This document shows, piece by piece, positions 19,620 to 29,515 of a stretch of 64,000 nt of DNA. Below the pieces are notes generated by a model, which was given only the letters and a program-made list of their open reading frames with translations, did not search any database and was not told the DNA's origin. Position numbers and translations under genes: made by a program. This DNA is from Glycomyces paridis. GTDB taxonomy: Bacteria; Actinomycetota; Actinomycetes; Mycobacteriales; Micromonosporaceae. The DNA lies in assembly GCF_004912155.1 (NCBI RefSeq), contig NZ_STGX01000002.1, positions 310,968 to 374,967 of the forward strand. The letters are read 5' to 3'. How positions within the stretch are numbered: the stretch's first letter is position 1; every line of letters starts with the position of its first letter.

Positions 19620-19847
19620 ATGGCACGAACCACCGTGAAGATCTCGGACCAGCTCGACGCCCGACTGCGACATGAGGCGGCGCGGCGCGGCATCACCGTC
19701 TCGGAGCTCACCCGAGAGGCGATCGAAGCGCACCTCGGAGGAACTCCGCGCAGACTCATGTCAGTGGGAGCCGGTCGCAGCGGTCGCAGCGACATCTCCG
19801 AGCGAATCGAGGAGATCCTCCGCGATGAGATGGGCATGAACTCATAA
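19620..19847 (+). CDS. Ribbon-helix-helix antitoxin (VapB-like)
   Basis: A 75-residue protein starting MARTTVKISDQLDARLRHEA, a typical ribbon-helix-helix DNA-binding N-terminus (beta strand TTVKI, then RRGITVSELTREAIEAHL). The remainder, ending ISERIEEILRDEMGMNS, would wrap the toxin. I chose ATG 19620 over ATG 19608 because the palindromic operator and probable -10 lie between them and the family starts at this point. The TAA stop at 19845-19847 overlaps the first codon position of the toxin frame. Confidence 0.8.
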   Translation: MARTTVKISDQLDARLRHEAARRGITVSELTREAIEAHLGGTPRRLMSVGAGRSGRSDISERIEEILRDEMGMNS

Positions 19848-20263
19848 GCATCATCGTCGATGCCGGGCCCTTGTACGCAGCCGTCGACCTCGACGACAAG
19901 CACCACGAGGCATGTGCGGAGCTCCTTGAGCACTACCCCGGCGCCCTCATCGTGCCCACACTGGTGATCGCCGAGGTCGCCCACCTCGTCTCGACCCGCC
20001 TGGGCACTCGGGCCGAGGTCCGGTTCCTCGGCGACCTCGCGTCCGGAGCGTTCGCGGTCGAACCGGTCCACCCGGCGGACTGGCTTCGGATCGCACAGCT
20101 CACCAGCGTGTACAGCAATCTTCCACTCGGCACCGTCGACGCCTCGGTGGTCACCGCCGCAGAACGACTGAACATCTCGACGGTCGCGACCCTGGACCTC
20201 CGCCATTTCAACGTGGTACGCCCGAAACACTGCACGCACTTCGACATACGACCGACCGCTTGA
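19844..20263 (+). CDS. PIN-domain toxin (VapC-like) lacking a standard start codon
   Basis: The frame codes for a PIN ribonuclease: IIVDAGPLY with the first catalytic Asp, IAEVAH with the Glu, LGTVDASV and ATLDLRHFN with the later Asp residues, about 139 residues in all. No ATG, GTG or TTG lies between the in-frame stop at 19826 and the first catalytic Asp. The codon where the start is expected is ATA (19844-19846), giving an ATAA overlap with the antitoxin stop in place of the usual ATGA. The first normal start, TTG 19871, falls after the catalytic Asp. Either ATA is used weakly or the toxin is disabled. Confidence 0.7.
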   Translation: MSIIVDAGPLYAAVDLDDKHHEACAELLEHYPGALIVPTLVIAEVAHLVSTRLGTRAEVRFLGDLASGAFAVEPVHPADWLRIAQLTSVYSNLPLGTVDASVVTAAERLNISTVATLDLRHFNVVRPKHCTHFDIRPTA

Positions 20264-20292
20264 GGCCCGGCCGCGCGTTGCGCGGCCGGGCC
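20264..20292. terminator. Strong bidirectional terminator
   Basis: GGCCCGGCCGCGC and GCGCGGCCGGGCC form a perfect 13-bp stem with a 3-base loop, followed by TTT, between the convergent toxin and hydrolase genes. Confidence 0.85.
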
Positions 20293-20313
20293 TTTCCGGT
20301 TTCCTGGTCCGGC

Positions 20314-21438
20314 TTACGGGTTGTGGAAGCGCAGTTCGGGCCAGTCGGGGCTCGGGCCTTCGAGGGTCGGGGCGTCCTCGCCTCGCAGGTGGGCGTCGAC
20401 GAACTCGGTGACGAGGGTGCGGGCGATCGCGTCGGAGCGGAAGCCGTCGAGGTCGTCCTGGTTGAGTCCGGCCTGTTCGCCGAGGGGGCCGAAGTCGGTC
20501 AGGGAGCTGTGGGTGGTGCCGTCGACGGTGATCCAACGCTTCCAGCCGTCGAGCTTCTTCCAGGCCTTGGTCCAGGTCTTGTCGGCGCCGGGGAGGCCGT
20601 GGTCGGCGGCGCCGACCATCATGAACGGCCGGTCGAGCTTGTGCCTGTCGAGGGCGAAGAAGGTGCCGTCGAGGTTGAAGCCGGCGTCGAAGCGCTCGTC
20701 GGCGAGCATGACGCGGTGGCTGGAGGCGCCGCCGATGGAGTGGCCGCCCACGGCGATCCGCTCGGGGTCGATGACGCCGGAGTCCTCCCAGGCGGCGTCG
20801 TCGCCGGTGAGTTCGTCGAGGACGAAGGAGAGGTCGTCGGCGCGGTTGGGGACGACCTTGTCGACCTCCTGTTCGACGCAGGCGAGGCATTCGGTGGTGC
20901 GCCCGTCGGGGAAGGTGATCGGCGCTTCGTGGTTGTGGCCGACGGCGGCCACGGCGTAGCCGCGGCTGGCGAGCTCCTCGCCGAGGCCGGTGAGGGTGGC
21001 GCGCGGGAACGAGAAGCCGGGCGAGAGGACGACGAGCGGGAGGGTGCCGTCGTCGGCGAGCGGCGCGGCGCCGGTCACCGAGTTCGTCTCGACCGAGGCG
21101 AGGACGTCGCCGGGCACTTGCAGCTGCTCGCCGAACAGGTCGCCTTCGGCGGCGGTCATGTAGGGCGCGGTCTCGCCGCCGGTCTCGGCGGTCGGGTACC
21201 ACATGGTGACCATGAGCTCCCGGTCCGTGCCGGGGGCCCACGGGTCCTCGCGGTCCTCGTCGACGAGGTGGAGCTGGACGGTGCCGGTGTGGAACGCGCC
21301 GCCCGGTTCGGGGACGGCCAGCGCGGGGGGCGCGGTGTCGGTCGGTTCGGCGTTGGCGGCGATGGCGTGCACGCCCGCGCCGGTCGCGACCGCGGCGGCG
21401 GTGGCGACGAGCAGGGCGCGTCGGAGTCGGCGGGCCAT
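20314..21438 (-). CDS. Exported alpha/beta hydrolase of the PAF-acetylhydrolase/lipase type
   Basis: A 374-residue protein starting at ATG 21438 with a basic N-terminus and a hydrophobic signal segment ending near AIAANAEP, so it is likely exported. GGHSIGG carries the nucleophile serine, NLDGTFF the probable acid and GTTHSSLTDF the histidine. VTMWYPTAE and LVVLSPGFSF match platelet-activating-factor acetylhydrolase-like esterases. The upstream in-frame GTG is rejected because the signal peptide fits the inner start. The substrate is likely a short-chain or phospholipid ester. Confidence 0.8.
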   Translation of the reverse strand: MARRLRRALLVATAAAVATGAGVHAIAANAEPTDTAPPALAVPEPGGAFHTGTVQLHLVDEDREDPWAPGTDRELMVTMWYPTAETGGETAPYMTAAEGDLFGEQLQVPGDVLASVETNSVTGAAPLADDGTLPLVVLSPGFSFPRATLTGLGEELASRGYAVAAVGHNHEAPITFPDGRTTECLACVEQEVDKVVPNRADDLSFVLDELTGDDAAWEDSGVIDPERIAVGGHSIGGASSHRVMLADERFDAGFNLDGTFFALDRHKLDRPFMMVGAADHGLPGADKTWTKAWKKLDGWKRWITVDGTTHSSLTDFGPLGEQAGLNQDDLDGFRSDAIARTLVTEFVDAHLRGEDAPTLEGPSPDWPELRFHNP

Positions 21439-21608
21439 GGGTGTCCAATCGGTGCGGTGGTGCGGGCCCGGTCGGGCCCGCTCCACCAACCTAGGCGCGC
21501 GGGGCGCCGCTCCTCCTGGGTCTGGCGGCCGGACCGGGTCGGCCTAAAGACCGATGTTCGCTCCGTGGCGTCCCGGTCACGAAGGCGCGGTTGCGGTCCC
21601 GTCCCGGG

Positions 21609-23705
<2,097 letters not shown>

Positions 23706-23727
23706 GCGGCGAGTGTGCCCACGGGTC

Positions 23728-23765
23728 GTTTCGTCGTCACGAGGGCGATGTTTCCGGGATGCTAA
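23728..23765 (-). promoter_or_regulatory. Putative GlnR-type site upstream of nitrate reductase
   Basis: GTTTC-n6-ACGAG-n6-GTTTC-n6-GCTAA on the plus strand has the same phasing as the site before nasB, and both continue as GTrGyCCGCA. On the minus strand it reads TTAGC-n6-GAAAC-n6-CTCGT-n6-GAAAC, with two good GAAAC boxes. Confidence 0.68.
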
Positions 23766-23769
23766 GTGG

Positions 23770-23800
23770 CCCGCAATCGCCGGGCGGCGGCGATTGCGGG
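23770..23800 (-). terminator. Hairpin after the nitrate transporter gene
   Basis: CCCGCAATCGCC and GGCGATTGCGGG form a perfect 12-bp stem with a 7-base loop, between the narK stop and the nasC promoter region. Confidence 0.7.
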
Positions 23801-23829
23801 CCGGTGGGTCAGCCGGTTCCGGCCGGGGT

Positions 23830-25242
23830 TCAGACCTTGGCGTGGGCGAGGCTGGGGGCCTTGGCGACCAGGACCGTGCGCTGGTAGCACCACCAGTTGA
23901 GGACCAGGAAGACGCCGTAGGCGCCCACGAACGCCCACATGGCGGGGACGACCGAGCCGGTCTGCTCGTTCGCGATCCTAAAGCCCTGGTTGATGAGGAA
24001 GCCGCCGAACGCGCCGACGGCGGAGATCCAGCCGAGCGCGGCCGCGGTGACCTTCTTCGCGGCGAGGACCTCGGCCTCGGAGGCCTTCCCGCCGGCCGCG
24101 GCGGCGGCCTCGGCCTGGAAGATCGCCGGGATCGAGCGGTACGTGGAGCCGTTCGCGACGCCGCTCATGGTGAACAGCAGCATGAACGAGGCGAAGAACA
24201 GCGGGAACGACCCGGCGTTGATGCCCCAGATCGCGCCCATCGCGCCCGCGCCCATGAGGACGAACGCGAGGCTCGTGATCGGCGCCCCGGCGAGCCGGTC
24301 GGCGAACCAGCCGCCGATCGGCCGGGCGAGCGAGCCGACCAGCGGGCCCAGGGCCGCGATCCACAGGGCGCCGAACTCGGGGAACGAGAGCTTGATGACC
24401 AGCGGGAACGCGAACGAGTAGCCGATGAACGACCCGAACGTGCCGATGTAGAGGACGCTCATGATCCAGGTGTGGCGGCGCGCCAGCGCGGGCACCTGCT
24501 CGCGCAGCGGGGTGCGGGCGACGGCGAGGTTGTCCATCGCGCGCCAGGCCATGACCGCGGCGAACACCGCCAGGACCAGCCACAGCAGCGGCACGTTGTG
24601 CAGGAAGAACGCCTCGCCGGACTCGGTGGTGCCCTGCGAGGTTCCGAACACGGCCAGGCCGATGGCGAGGGGGCCGATGAACTGGACGGCCGAGACGCCG
24701 ATGTTGCCGCCCGCGGCGTTGATGCCGAGGGCCGAACCGCGGTGGCGCTCCGGGTAGAAGTACGAGATGTTCGCCATCGAGGAGGCGAAGTTCCCGCCGC
24801 CGAAGCCCGCGGCGACGCCCGCGACGACGAACATCCAGTACGGGGTGCCGGGCGTCATGACGCAGTAGGCCAGGAGCGCGGTGGGCACCACCAGGAGCGC
24901 CGCGGAGATGATCGTCCAGTTGCGGCCGCCGAAGAGGGCGACGGCGGCGGTGTAGGGGATGCGCAGGAACGCGCCCACGAGGTTGGGCACGGCGGTGAGC
25001 CAGAACAGCTGGCTGGTGGAGAACCCGAACCCGGCGGCGGCCAGGTAGGGGGTGATGATGCTGAACATCGTCCACACCGAGAAGCCCAGGTGCTCGGCGA
25101 GCACCGACCAGACCAGGTTGCGCCTGGCGACCTTGCGGCCCGAGGACTTCCAGAAGGCCTCGTCGTCTGGCCGCCAGTCGGTGATCCAGCCCTTGCGGGC
25201 GCCGGCCCGCCCGTCGTTCGTCTGCGTCAGTGTCGCTGTCAT
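23830..25242 (-). CDS. narK: Nitrate/nitrite transporter, major facilitator superfamily
   Basis: A 470-residue MFS protein with about twelve hydrophobic helices. GFGGGNFASSMANISYFYPE and NAAGGNIGVSAVQFIGP carry the glycine-rich nitrate signatures of the NarK/NasA family. I chose ATG 25242, which has AAGGTGGGG before it, over the upstream ATG 25308. Its position upstream of nasC on the same strand fits nitrate uptake for assimilation, though a terminator-like hairpin and a promoter element separate the two. Confidence 0.9.
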   Translation of the reverse strand: MTATLTQTNDGRAGARKGWITDWRPDDEAFWKSSGRKVARRNLVWSVLAEHLGFSVWTMFSIITPYLAAAGFGFSTSQLFWLTAVPNLVGAFLRIPYTAAVALFGGRNWTIISAALLVVPTALLAYCVMTPGTPYWMFVVAGVAAGFGGGNFASSMANISYFYPERHRGSALGINAAGGNIGVSAVQFIGPLAIGLAVFGTSQGTTESGEAFFLHNVPLLWLVLAVFAAVMAWRAMDNLAVARTPLREQVPALARRHTWIMSVLYIGTFGSFIGYSFAFPLVIKLSFPEFGALWIAALGPLVGSLARPIGGWFADRLAGAPITSLAFVLMGAGAMGAIWGINAGSFPLFFASFMLLFTMSGVANGSTYRSIPAIFQAEAAAAAGGKASEAEVLAAKKVTAAALGWISAVGAFGGFLINQGFRIANEQTGSVVPAMWAFVGAYGVFLVLNWWCYQRTVLVAKAPSLAHAKV

Positions 25243-25564
25243 GGCCCCACCTTCGGCGGGCGGCGTTGCCTGGACGTGCGGCGGCTGTGCCGCGCCGATG
25301 AAGTTCACCTCACGGTCCTGTTACGGAGGGTGTGAACGGGACGGCCGCGGCGGTCGCGCGGAACGGACGCGCGGCGGCGGGCGGCTTTCGCGGCGGGTGC
25401 GCACGGGCGGGACGCGGACCGGCGGCGCGGCGGTGTCGGACCCGCCGGGCACCCTTGTGAACGGGGGCCTAGCGATGTCCGTTTCGCCGGGAAACGCCGT
25501 TCACCTCGGCGCGCGCAAGGCCGAGAACCCGGTCACATCCGCCCATGGCATAGCGTTAGCGCCT
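25243..25564. promoter_or_regulatory. 322-bp divergent region between narK and an ABC exporter
   Basis: No gene is supported. CCTGTTACG near 25314-25322 repeats a 9-mer found at the nasB element. Around 25481-25485 the minus strand reads CGTTT-n6-GAAAC-n6-CGCTA-n6-CGTTC, a weaker phased match to the two nitrogen sites. TAGCGT at 25551-25556 could be a -10 for a leaderless ABC mRNA. Confidence 0.4.
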
Positions 25565-26482
25565 ATGGACGCCGCCATCGAGGTCGCCGACCTCCGCAAG
25601 ACCTACCGCGGCCGGAGGAGCGGCGAGATCCGCGCGGTCGACGGGGTCTCCTTCCGCGTCGAACGCGGCGAGTTCTTCGGCATCCTCGGCCCGAACGGGG
25701 CGGGAAAGACCACCACCCTGGAGATCGTCGAAGGCCTGCGCAAGCCCGACTCCGGGACCGTGCGCCTCCTCGGCGAGTCGCCGTGGCCGCACTCCGCGGA
25801 GCTGACCGGCCGCGTCGGCGTGCAGCTCCAGGCCTCGGCCTTCTTCGAGTTCCTCACCGCCCGCGAGCAGATCGAGACCTTCGCCGAGTTGTACGGCGCC
25901 TCCAAGGCCCGCGCCGCCGAGATGCTCGACCTCGTCGGCCTCGCCGAGCACGCGGGCGTGCGCTGCGAGAAGCTCTCCGGCGGCCAGCAGCAGCGCCTGT
26001 CGATCGCCTGCGCGCTCGTGGGCGACCCCGAACTGGTCTTCCTCGACGAGCCCACCGCGGCCCTGGACCCCCAGGCCCGCCGCAACCTGTGGGACCTCAT
26101 GCGCGCCATCAACGCCGAGGGCCGCACCGTCGTGCTCACCACGCACTACATGGAGGAGGCCGAGTCGCTCTGCGACCGGGTCGCCATCATGGACGCCGGG
26201 AAGATCAAGGCCGTCGACTCCCCCGCCGGGTTCGTCCGCGGCCTCGACGCCCCCACCCGCGTCACCGTCGCCGCCGGGCAGCTCGACGCCGAGCGCGTGC
26301 GCGAGCTCGCCGTGGCCGAGACCGTGACCGAGCAGGACGCCGCGATCGTCTTCGAGACCCGCGACCCCCGCAAACTGCTGACCGCCCTCGCCTCCGACGG
26401 GGCCCTGGAGGGCCTGTCGGTGCGCACCGCGAACCTGGAGGATGTGTTCTTGCACGTGACCGGACGGGAGTGGCGCGCATGA
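25565..26482 (+). CDS. ABC transporter ATP-binding protein (multidrug/antibiotic exporter type)
   Basis: A 305-residue ATPase with [10 protein letters not shown] (Walker A), LSGGQQQRLSIA (signature), LVFLDEPTAALDP (Walker B) and the switch His in LTTHYMEEAE. The C-terminal ~80 residues form the extension typical of DrrA/CcmA-like exporters. The frame is open far upstream, but ATG 25565 begins the conserved domain (IEVADLRKTY). Its stop overlaps the permease start (ATGA), so the two make one exporter. Substrate unknown. Confidence 0.92.
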   Translation: MDAAIEVADLRKTYRGRRSGEIRAVDGVSFRVERGEFFGILGPNGAGKTTTLEIVEGLRKPDSGTVRLLGESPWPHSAELTGRVGVQLQASAFFEFLTAREQIETFAELYGASKARAAEMLDLVGLAEHAGVRCEKLSGGQQQRLSIACALVGDPELVFLDEPTAALDPQARRNLWDLMRAINAEGRTVVLTTHYMEEAESLCDRVAIMDAGKIKAVDSPAGFVRGLDAPTRVTVAAGQLDAERVRELAVAETVTEQDAAIVFETRDPRKLLTALASDGALEGLSVRTANLEDVFLHVTGREWRA

Positions 26483-27576
26483 CCCTCGGAGCGGTGCGCG
26501 AGCCGCGCACGCGGCAGGTGCGCACCTCCGCCTACCTGAGCCTCGTCAAGGCCCTCGGCCGCGGCTGGCTGCGCGACCGCAGCCAGGTGTTCTTCACGAT
26601 CCTGCTGCCGCTGCTGTTCATGGTGCTGCTGGCGAGCGTGTTCGGCTCCTCGAGCGACTCGGCCTCGCGGGTCCTCGCCGTTGGCGAGGTCCCGGTGCTC
26701 GACGGCGCGGACTCGGGCGACTTCACCGTCACCGAGGTGTCCGACCTCGACGAGGCGCTGGCGATGCTGCGCGAGGGCGACGCCGACGCGGCCGTGTCCC
26801 AGGAGGGCGGCACGGTCCTCATCTACCCGTCGCCGACGAGCTCGACCTCGGGTTCGATCGCTGCGGGGAGGCTCTCGGCGCTCGTGGACGACGTGAACGT
26901 CGAGGTGCTCTCGGCGGCGGCCCCGGGCGAGGAGGTGCTCGCGGCGGAGGTCGAGGAGGCCGACGGCGGCGCGGTGCGCCCGATCCAGTACCTCGCGCCG
27001 GGCATCCTCGCGTGGGGCATCGCGATCTCGGGCGTGTTCGGCGCGGCGGGCACGATCGTGGACTGGAAGCGCGACAAGCTCCTTCGGCGCCTGCGCCTGA
27101 CGCCGGCGTCGGTGTCGACGTTCCTGGGCGCGAAGGTGTCGGTGAACCTGCTGGTCGCGGTCGGGCAGACCGTGGTGTTCCTGGCGGTGGCGGCGCTGGG
27201 GTTCGGGCTGGAACTGTCGGCGTGGTCGTGGTTCGCGGTGCCGCTGGTGCTGTTGGGGACGCTCGCGTTCCTGGCGATCGGCGTGGTCATCGGCGGGATC
27301 GCGCAGACGAGTCCGGGCGCGGCGGGGCTGAGCAACCTGGTGACGATGCCGATGGCGTTCGTCTCGGGTGCGTTCTGGCCGCTGGCGCTCTCGCCGGCGT
27401 GGGTGCAGGCGATCTCGTACCTGTCGCCGATGCGGTACCTCAACGAGGCGCTCCAGTCGGTGGTGGTCTACGGCGAGCCGCCCTCGACGGTGCTGCCGCA
27501 GATCGGTTTCCTCGCGGCCTTCGCCGCGATCGTCGCCCTCGTCTCGTGGAAGACCTTCAAGTTCGACGAGCTGTGA
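26479..27576 (+). CDS. ABC-2 type permease
   Basis: A 365-residue membrane protein with one N-terminal helix (about residues 38-56), an extracytoplasmic region of ~110 residues, and a block of five or six C-terminal helices from about residue 170. IQYLAPGILAWGIAISG and LSPMRYLNEALQ are typical of the ABC-2 family. The ATG at 26479 is coupled to the ATPase gene. Together they form a drug- or lipid-type exporter. Confidence 0.9.
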   Translation: MTLGAVREPRTRQVRTSAYLSLVKALGRGWLRDRSQVFFTILLPLLFMVLLASVFGSSSDSASRVLAVGEVPVLDGADSGDFTVTEVSDLDEALAMLREGDADAAVSQEGGTVLIYPSPTSSTSGSIAAGRLSALVDDVNVEVLSAAAPGEEVLAAEVEEADGGAVRPIQYLAPGILAWGIAISGVFGAAGTIVDWKRDKLLRRLRLTPASVSTFLGAKVSVNLLVAVGQTVVFLAVAALGFGLELSAWSWFAVPLVLLGTLAFLAIGVVIGGIAQTSPGAAGLSNLVTMPMAFVSGAFWPLALSPAWVQAISYLSPMRYLNEALQSVVVYGEPPSTVLPQIGFLAAFAAIVALVSWKTFKFDEL

Positions 27577-27723
27577 GCGGGCCCGACAGGTCGTGAGCGT
27601 GGCTCATCTCCTTGGCGCGCAAGGGATGTCGGACCCCGGGAGTACTCTTGCGCCAGGGGTCCCTTAGGGGGTATATATCCGTTATATCGGGAATGTCATC
27701 CGTTCTCATCCGCCCCGTGACGC

Positions 27724-28575
27724 TCAGTCCGCCTTGAGGACCGCGTCGTAGACGTCGCGGCGGCTCACGCCGTACTTGACCGCGACCTCCTTCATGGCGG
27801 CCTTGCGGTCGGTACCGGCCGCTTCGAGGGCCGCGACCGCGGCGGCCATCGCCTCCGGGGTGGCCTCGCTCGCGTCCGGGCCCGTCCAGCCCGCGACCAC
27901 GAGGGTGATCTCCCCGCGCGGCGGGTCGGCCTCGGCGCCCTCGGCGAGGGAGCCGAGCGTGCCGCGCCGGACCTCCTCGTGGGTCTTCGTCAGCTCCCGG
28001 CACAGCGCCGCGGGCCGGTCCTCACCGATCGCCGAACTCATGGCGCGCAGGGTCTCGGCGACACGCCGCGGCGACTCGAAGAACACCATCGTGCGCCGCT
28101 CCTCGGCGAGCTCGGCGAACAGGCGCCGCCGCTCGCCGTCCTTGCGCGGCGCGAAGCCCTCGAAGCAGAACCGGTCGCAGGGCATCCCCGAGAGCGCCAG
28201 CGCGGTCGTCACCGCGCTCGCCCCGGGCGCGCTCGTCACGGTGATCCCGGCGTCCGCGGCGGCCTTGACGAGGCGGAACCCCGGGTCGGAGACCGAGGGC
28301 ATCCCGCCGTCGGTGATGACGGCGACGCGCCGGCCCTCGTGCAGCTGTTCGAGGAGCGTCCCGGTCTTGCCGCTTTCGTTCGCCTCGAAATATGACGTGA
28401 TCGCAGCTGCTGGAACGAGATCGAGCTCGCTCAGGAGCCGCCGGAGCCGCCGGGTATCCTCTGCGGCGATGACGTCGGCGCGGGCCAGCTCGGTCCGGAG
28501 CCGAGACGAGGCGTCCTCTGGATTTCCCAGCGGCGCACCGAGAAGCACCAAAACGCCAGTTGATGTAGTCGACAC
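27724..28575 (-). CDS. rsmI: 16S rRNA 2'-O-ribose C1402 methyltransferase
   Basis: A 283-residue SAM-dependent methylase of the tetrapyrrole-methylase fold. VLLGAPLGNPEDAS replaces the usual ATPLGNLGD block, IAAEDTRRLRRLL, VITDGGMPSVSDPG and SAPGASAVTTALALSGMP are classic RsmI motifs. It modifies C1402 in the ribosomal decoding centre. The start is GTG 28575; the frame continues upstream without homology. The C-terminal DRKAAMKEVAVKYGVSRRDVYD is the family's terminal helix pair. Confidence 0.92.
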   Translation of the reverse strand: MSTTSTGVLVLLGAPLGNPEDASSRLRTELARADVIAAEDTRRLRRLLSELDLVPAAAITSYFEANESGKTGTLLEQLHEGRRVAVITDGGMPSVSDPGFRLVKAAADAGITVTSAPGASAVTTALALSGMPCDRFCFEGFAPRKDGERRRLFAELAEERRTMVFFESPRRVAETLRAMSSAIGEDRPAALCRELTKTHEEVRRGTLGSLAEGAEADPPRGEITLVVAGWTGPDASEATPEAMAAAVAALEAAGTDRKAAMKEVAVKYGVSRRDVYDAVLKAD

Positions 28576-28786
28576 CCGGCCAGTATCCCCCACCGCGGCG
28601 TGCGGGGGTGCGCGTCGGTGGACGCGCCGCAACGGGCCGCACATGCAAGCTGCCGATTCATGCTGTCGGGTACCGGACATTGGCCTTACGCGTGAGCGAA
28701 CGGTAACGGATACTTGCAGTGACAACACATGCGACATATCGCCAGCCGTAAATCCGTCGAGCCCTCTGCACCCACTGGAGGCCGCC

Positions 28787-29455
28787 TTGTCCGTGATACT
28801 CAGAGTCGGAGCGGGAATCGCCGTTCTCATCCTCGGATACTTCGTTCTCGGATTCATAGCGGACCATTGGGCCTGGTTCGCCTCGGTGGCGATCCTGTTG
28901 GCGGGCACCGTGCTCGGGGGCTGGATCCTCTTCCGCAGCCGCGGCCACGAGTCGCGCGACCGGGCCCTGACCGCCGAGCGGCACGCGCTCATGCGCGGGG
29001 TCGACCGCATGAACCTCCCGGCCTTCGACCAGATGATCGGCCAGCTCCTGGTGGGGCTGGACGTCAAGCGGGTCAAGAAGTTCGGGCACCGCAAGAACGA
29101 CCTGGGCTGCAACTTCGTGGTCACCTTCACCAACGGCAAGCGGATCATCGTGCGCGCCAAGAAGGACGACCGGGCGATGCGCAGCCGCAACGGCAACCGC
29201 CACGTGCAGATCCTCGGGGGCGAGATCAAGGCCCGCTGGGACTGCGACGCGGGCGTGCTCATCACCAACGCGAACCTGCACTGGATGCACCACGGCTCGC
29301 GCAACGAGGCCGTGGCCGCGCAGCTGGGCGTCCTCATCGTCGACCGCGACCGCCTCGCGGAGTGGCTCGAGACGGGGATGGCGCCCGCGGCGCTGCGGCC
29401 GGTCCGCGCCGCCCTGGAGGCGAGCGGGTCAACCGCGCCGTTACGCGAGCACTGA
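28787..29455 (+). CDS. Membrane-anchored restriction-endonuclease-like (Mrr fold) protein
   Basis: A 222-residue protein with two N-terminal helices (about residues 5-26 and 31-50) followed by a soluble domain of the Mrr_cat/topology-gated type. QMIGQLLVGLDVKRVKKFG, then DLGCNFVVTFTNGKRIIVRAKK (Asp and the Lys-containing strand) and VLITNANLH fit the PD-(D/E)XK fold. The start is TTG 28787 with GGAGG five bases upstream; GTG 28793 is an alternative. Related proteins lie near nuclease or membrane-stress genes, but the biological role is not known. Confidence 0.7.
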   Translation: MSVILRVGAGIAVLILGYFVLGFIADHWAWFASVAILLAGTVLGGWILFRSRGHESRDRALTAERHALMRGVDRMNLPAFDQMIGQLLVGLDVKRVKKFGHRKNDLGCNFVVTFTNGKRIIVRAKKDDRAMRSRNGNRHVQILGGEIKARWDCDAGVLITNANLHWMHHGSRNEAVAAQLGVLIVDRDRLAEWLETGMAPAALRPVRAALEASGSTAPLREH

Positions 29456-29470
29456 CACGCGAGCACTGAC
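29443..29470 (+). repeat. Perfect 14-bp tandem duplication across the stop codon
   Basis: ACGCGAGCACTGAC occurs twice in direct tandem (29443-29456, 29457-29470). The first copy contains the TGA stop of the Mrr-like gene. Confidence 0.9.
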
Positions 29471-29472
29471 AC

Positions 29473-29508
29473 GAAGCGGCCCCGGACCTGGAGGTCCGGG
29501 GCCGCTTC
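29473..29508. terminator. Long bidirectional terminator hairpin
   Basis: GAAGCGGCCCCGGACCT pairs perfectly over 17 bp with its complement at 29492-29508, between convergent genes. Confidence 0.85.
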
Positions 29509-29515
29509 GCGTCGG

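Noticed and set aside
27600-27720. Terminator candidate TGGCGC...GCGCCA between the ABC permease and rsmI
   Set aside because: The stem is imperfect and its arms do not align beyond six bases, so it was not listed.
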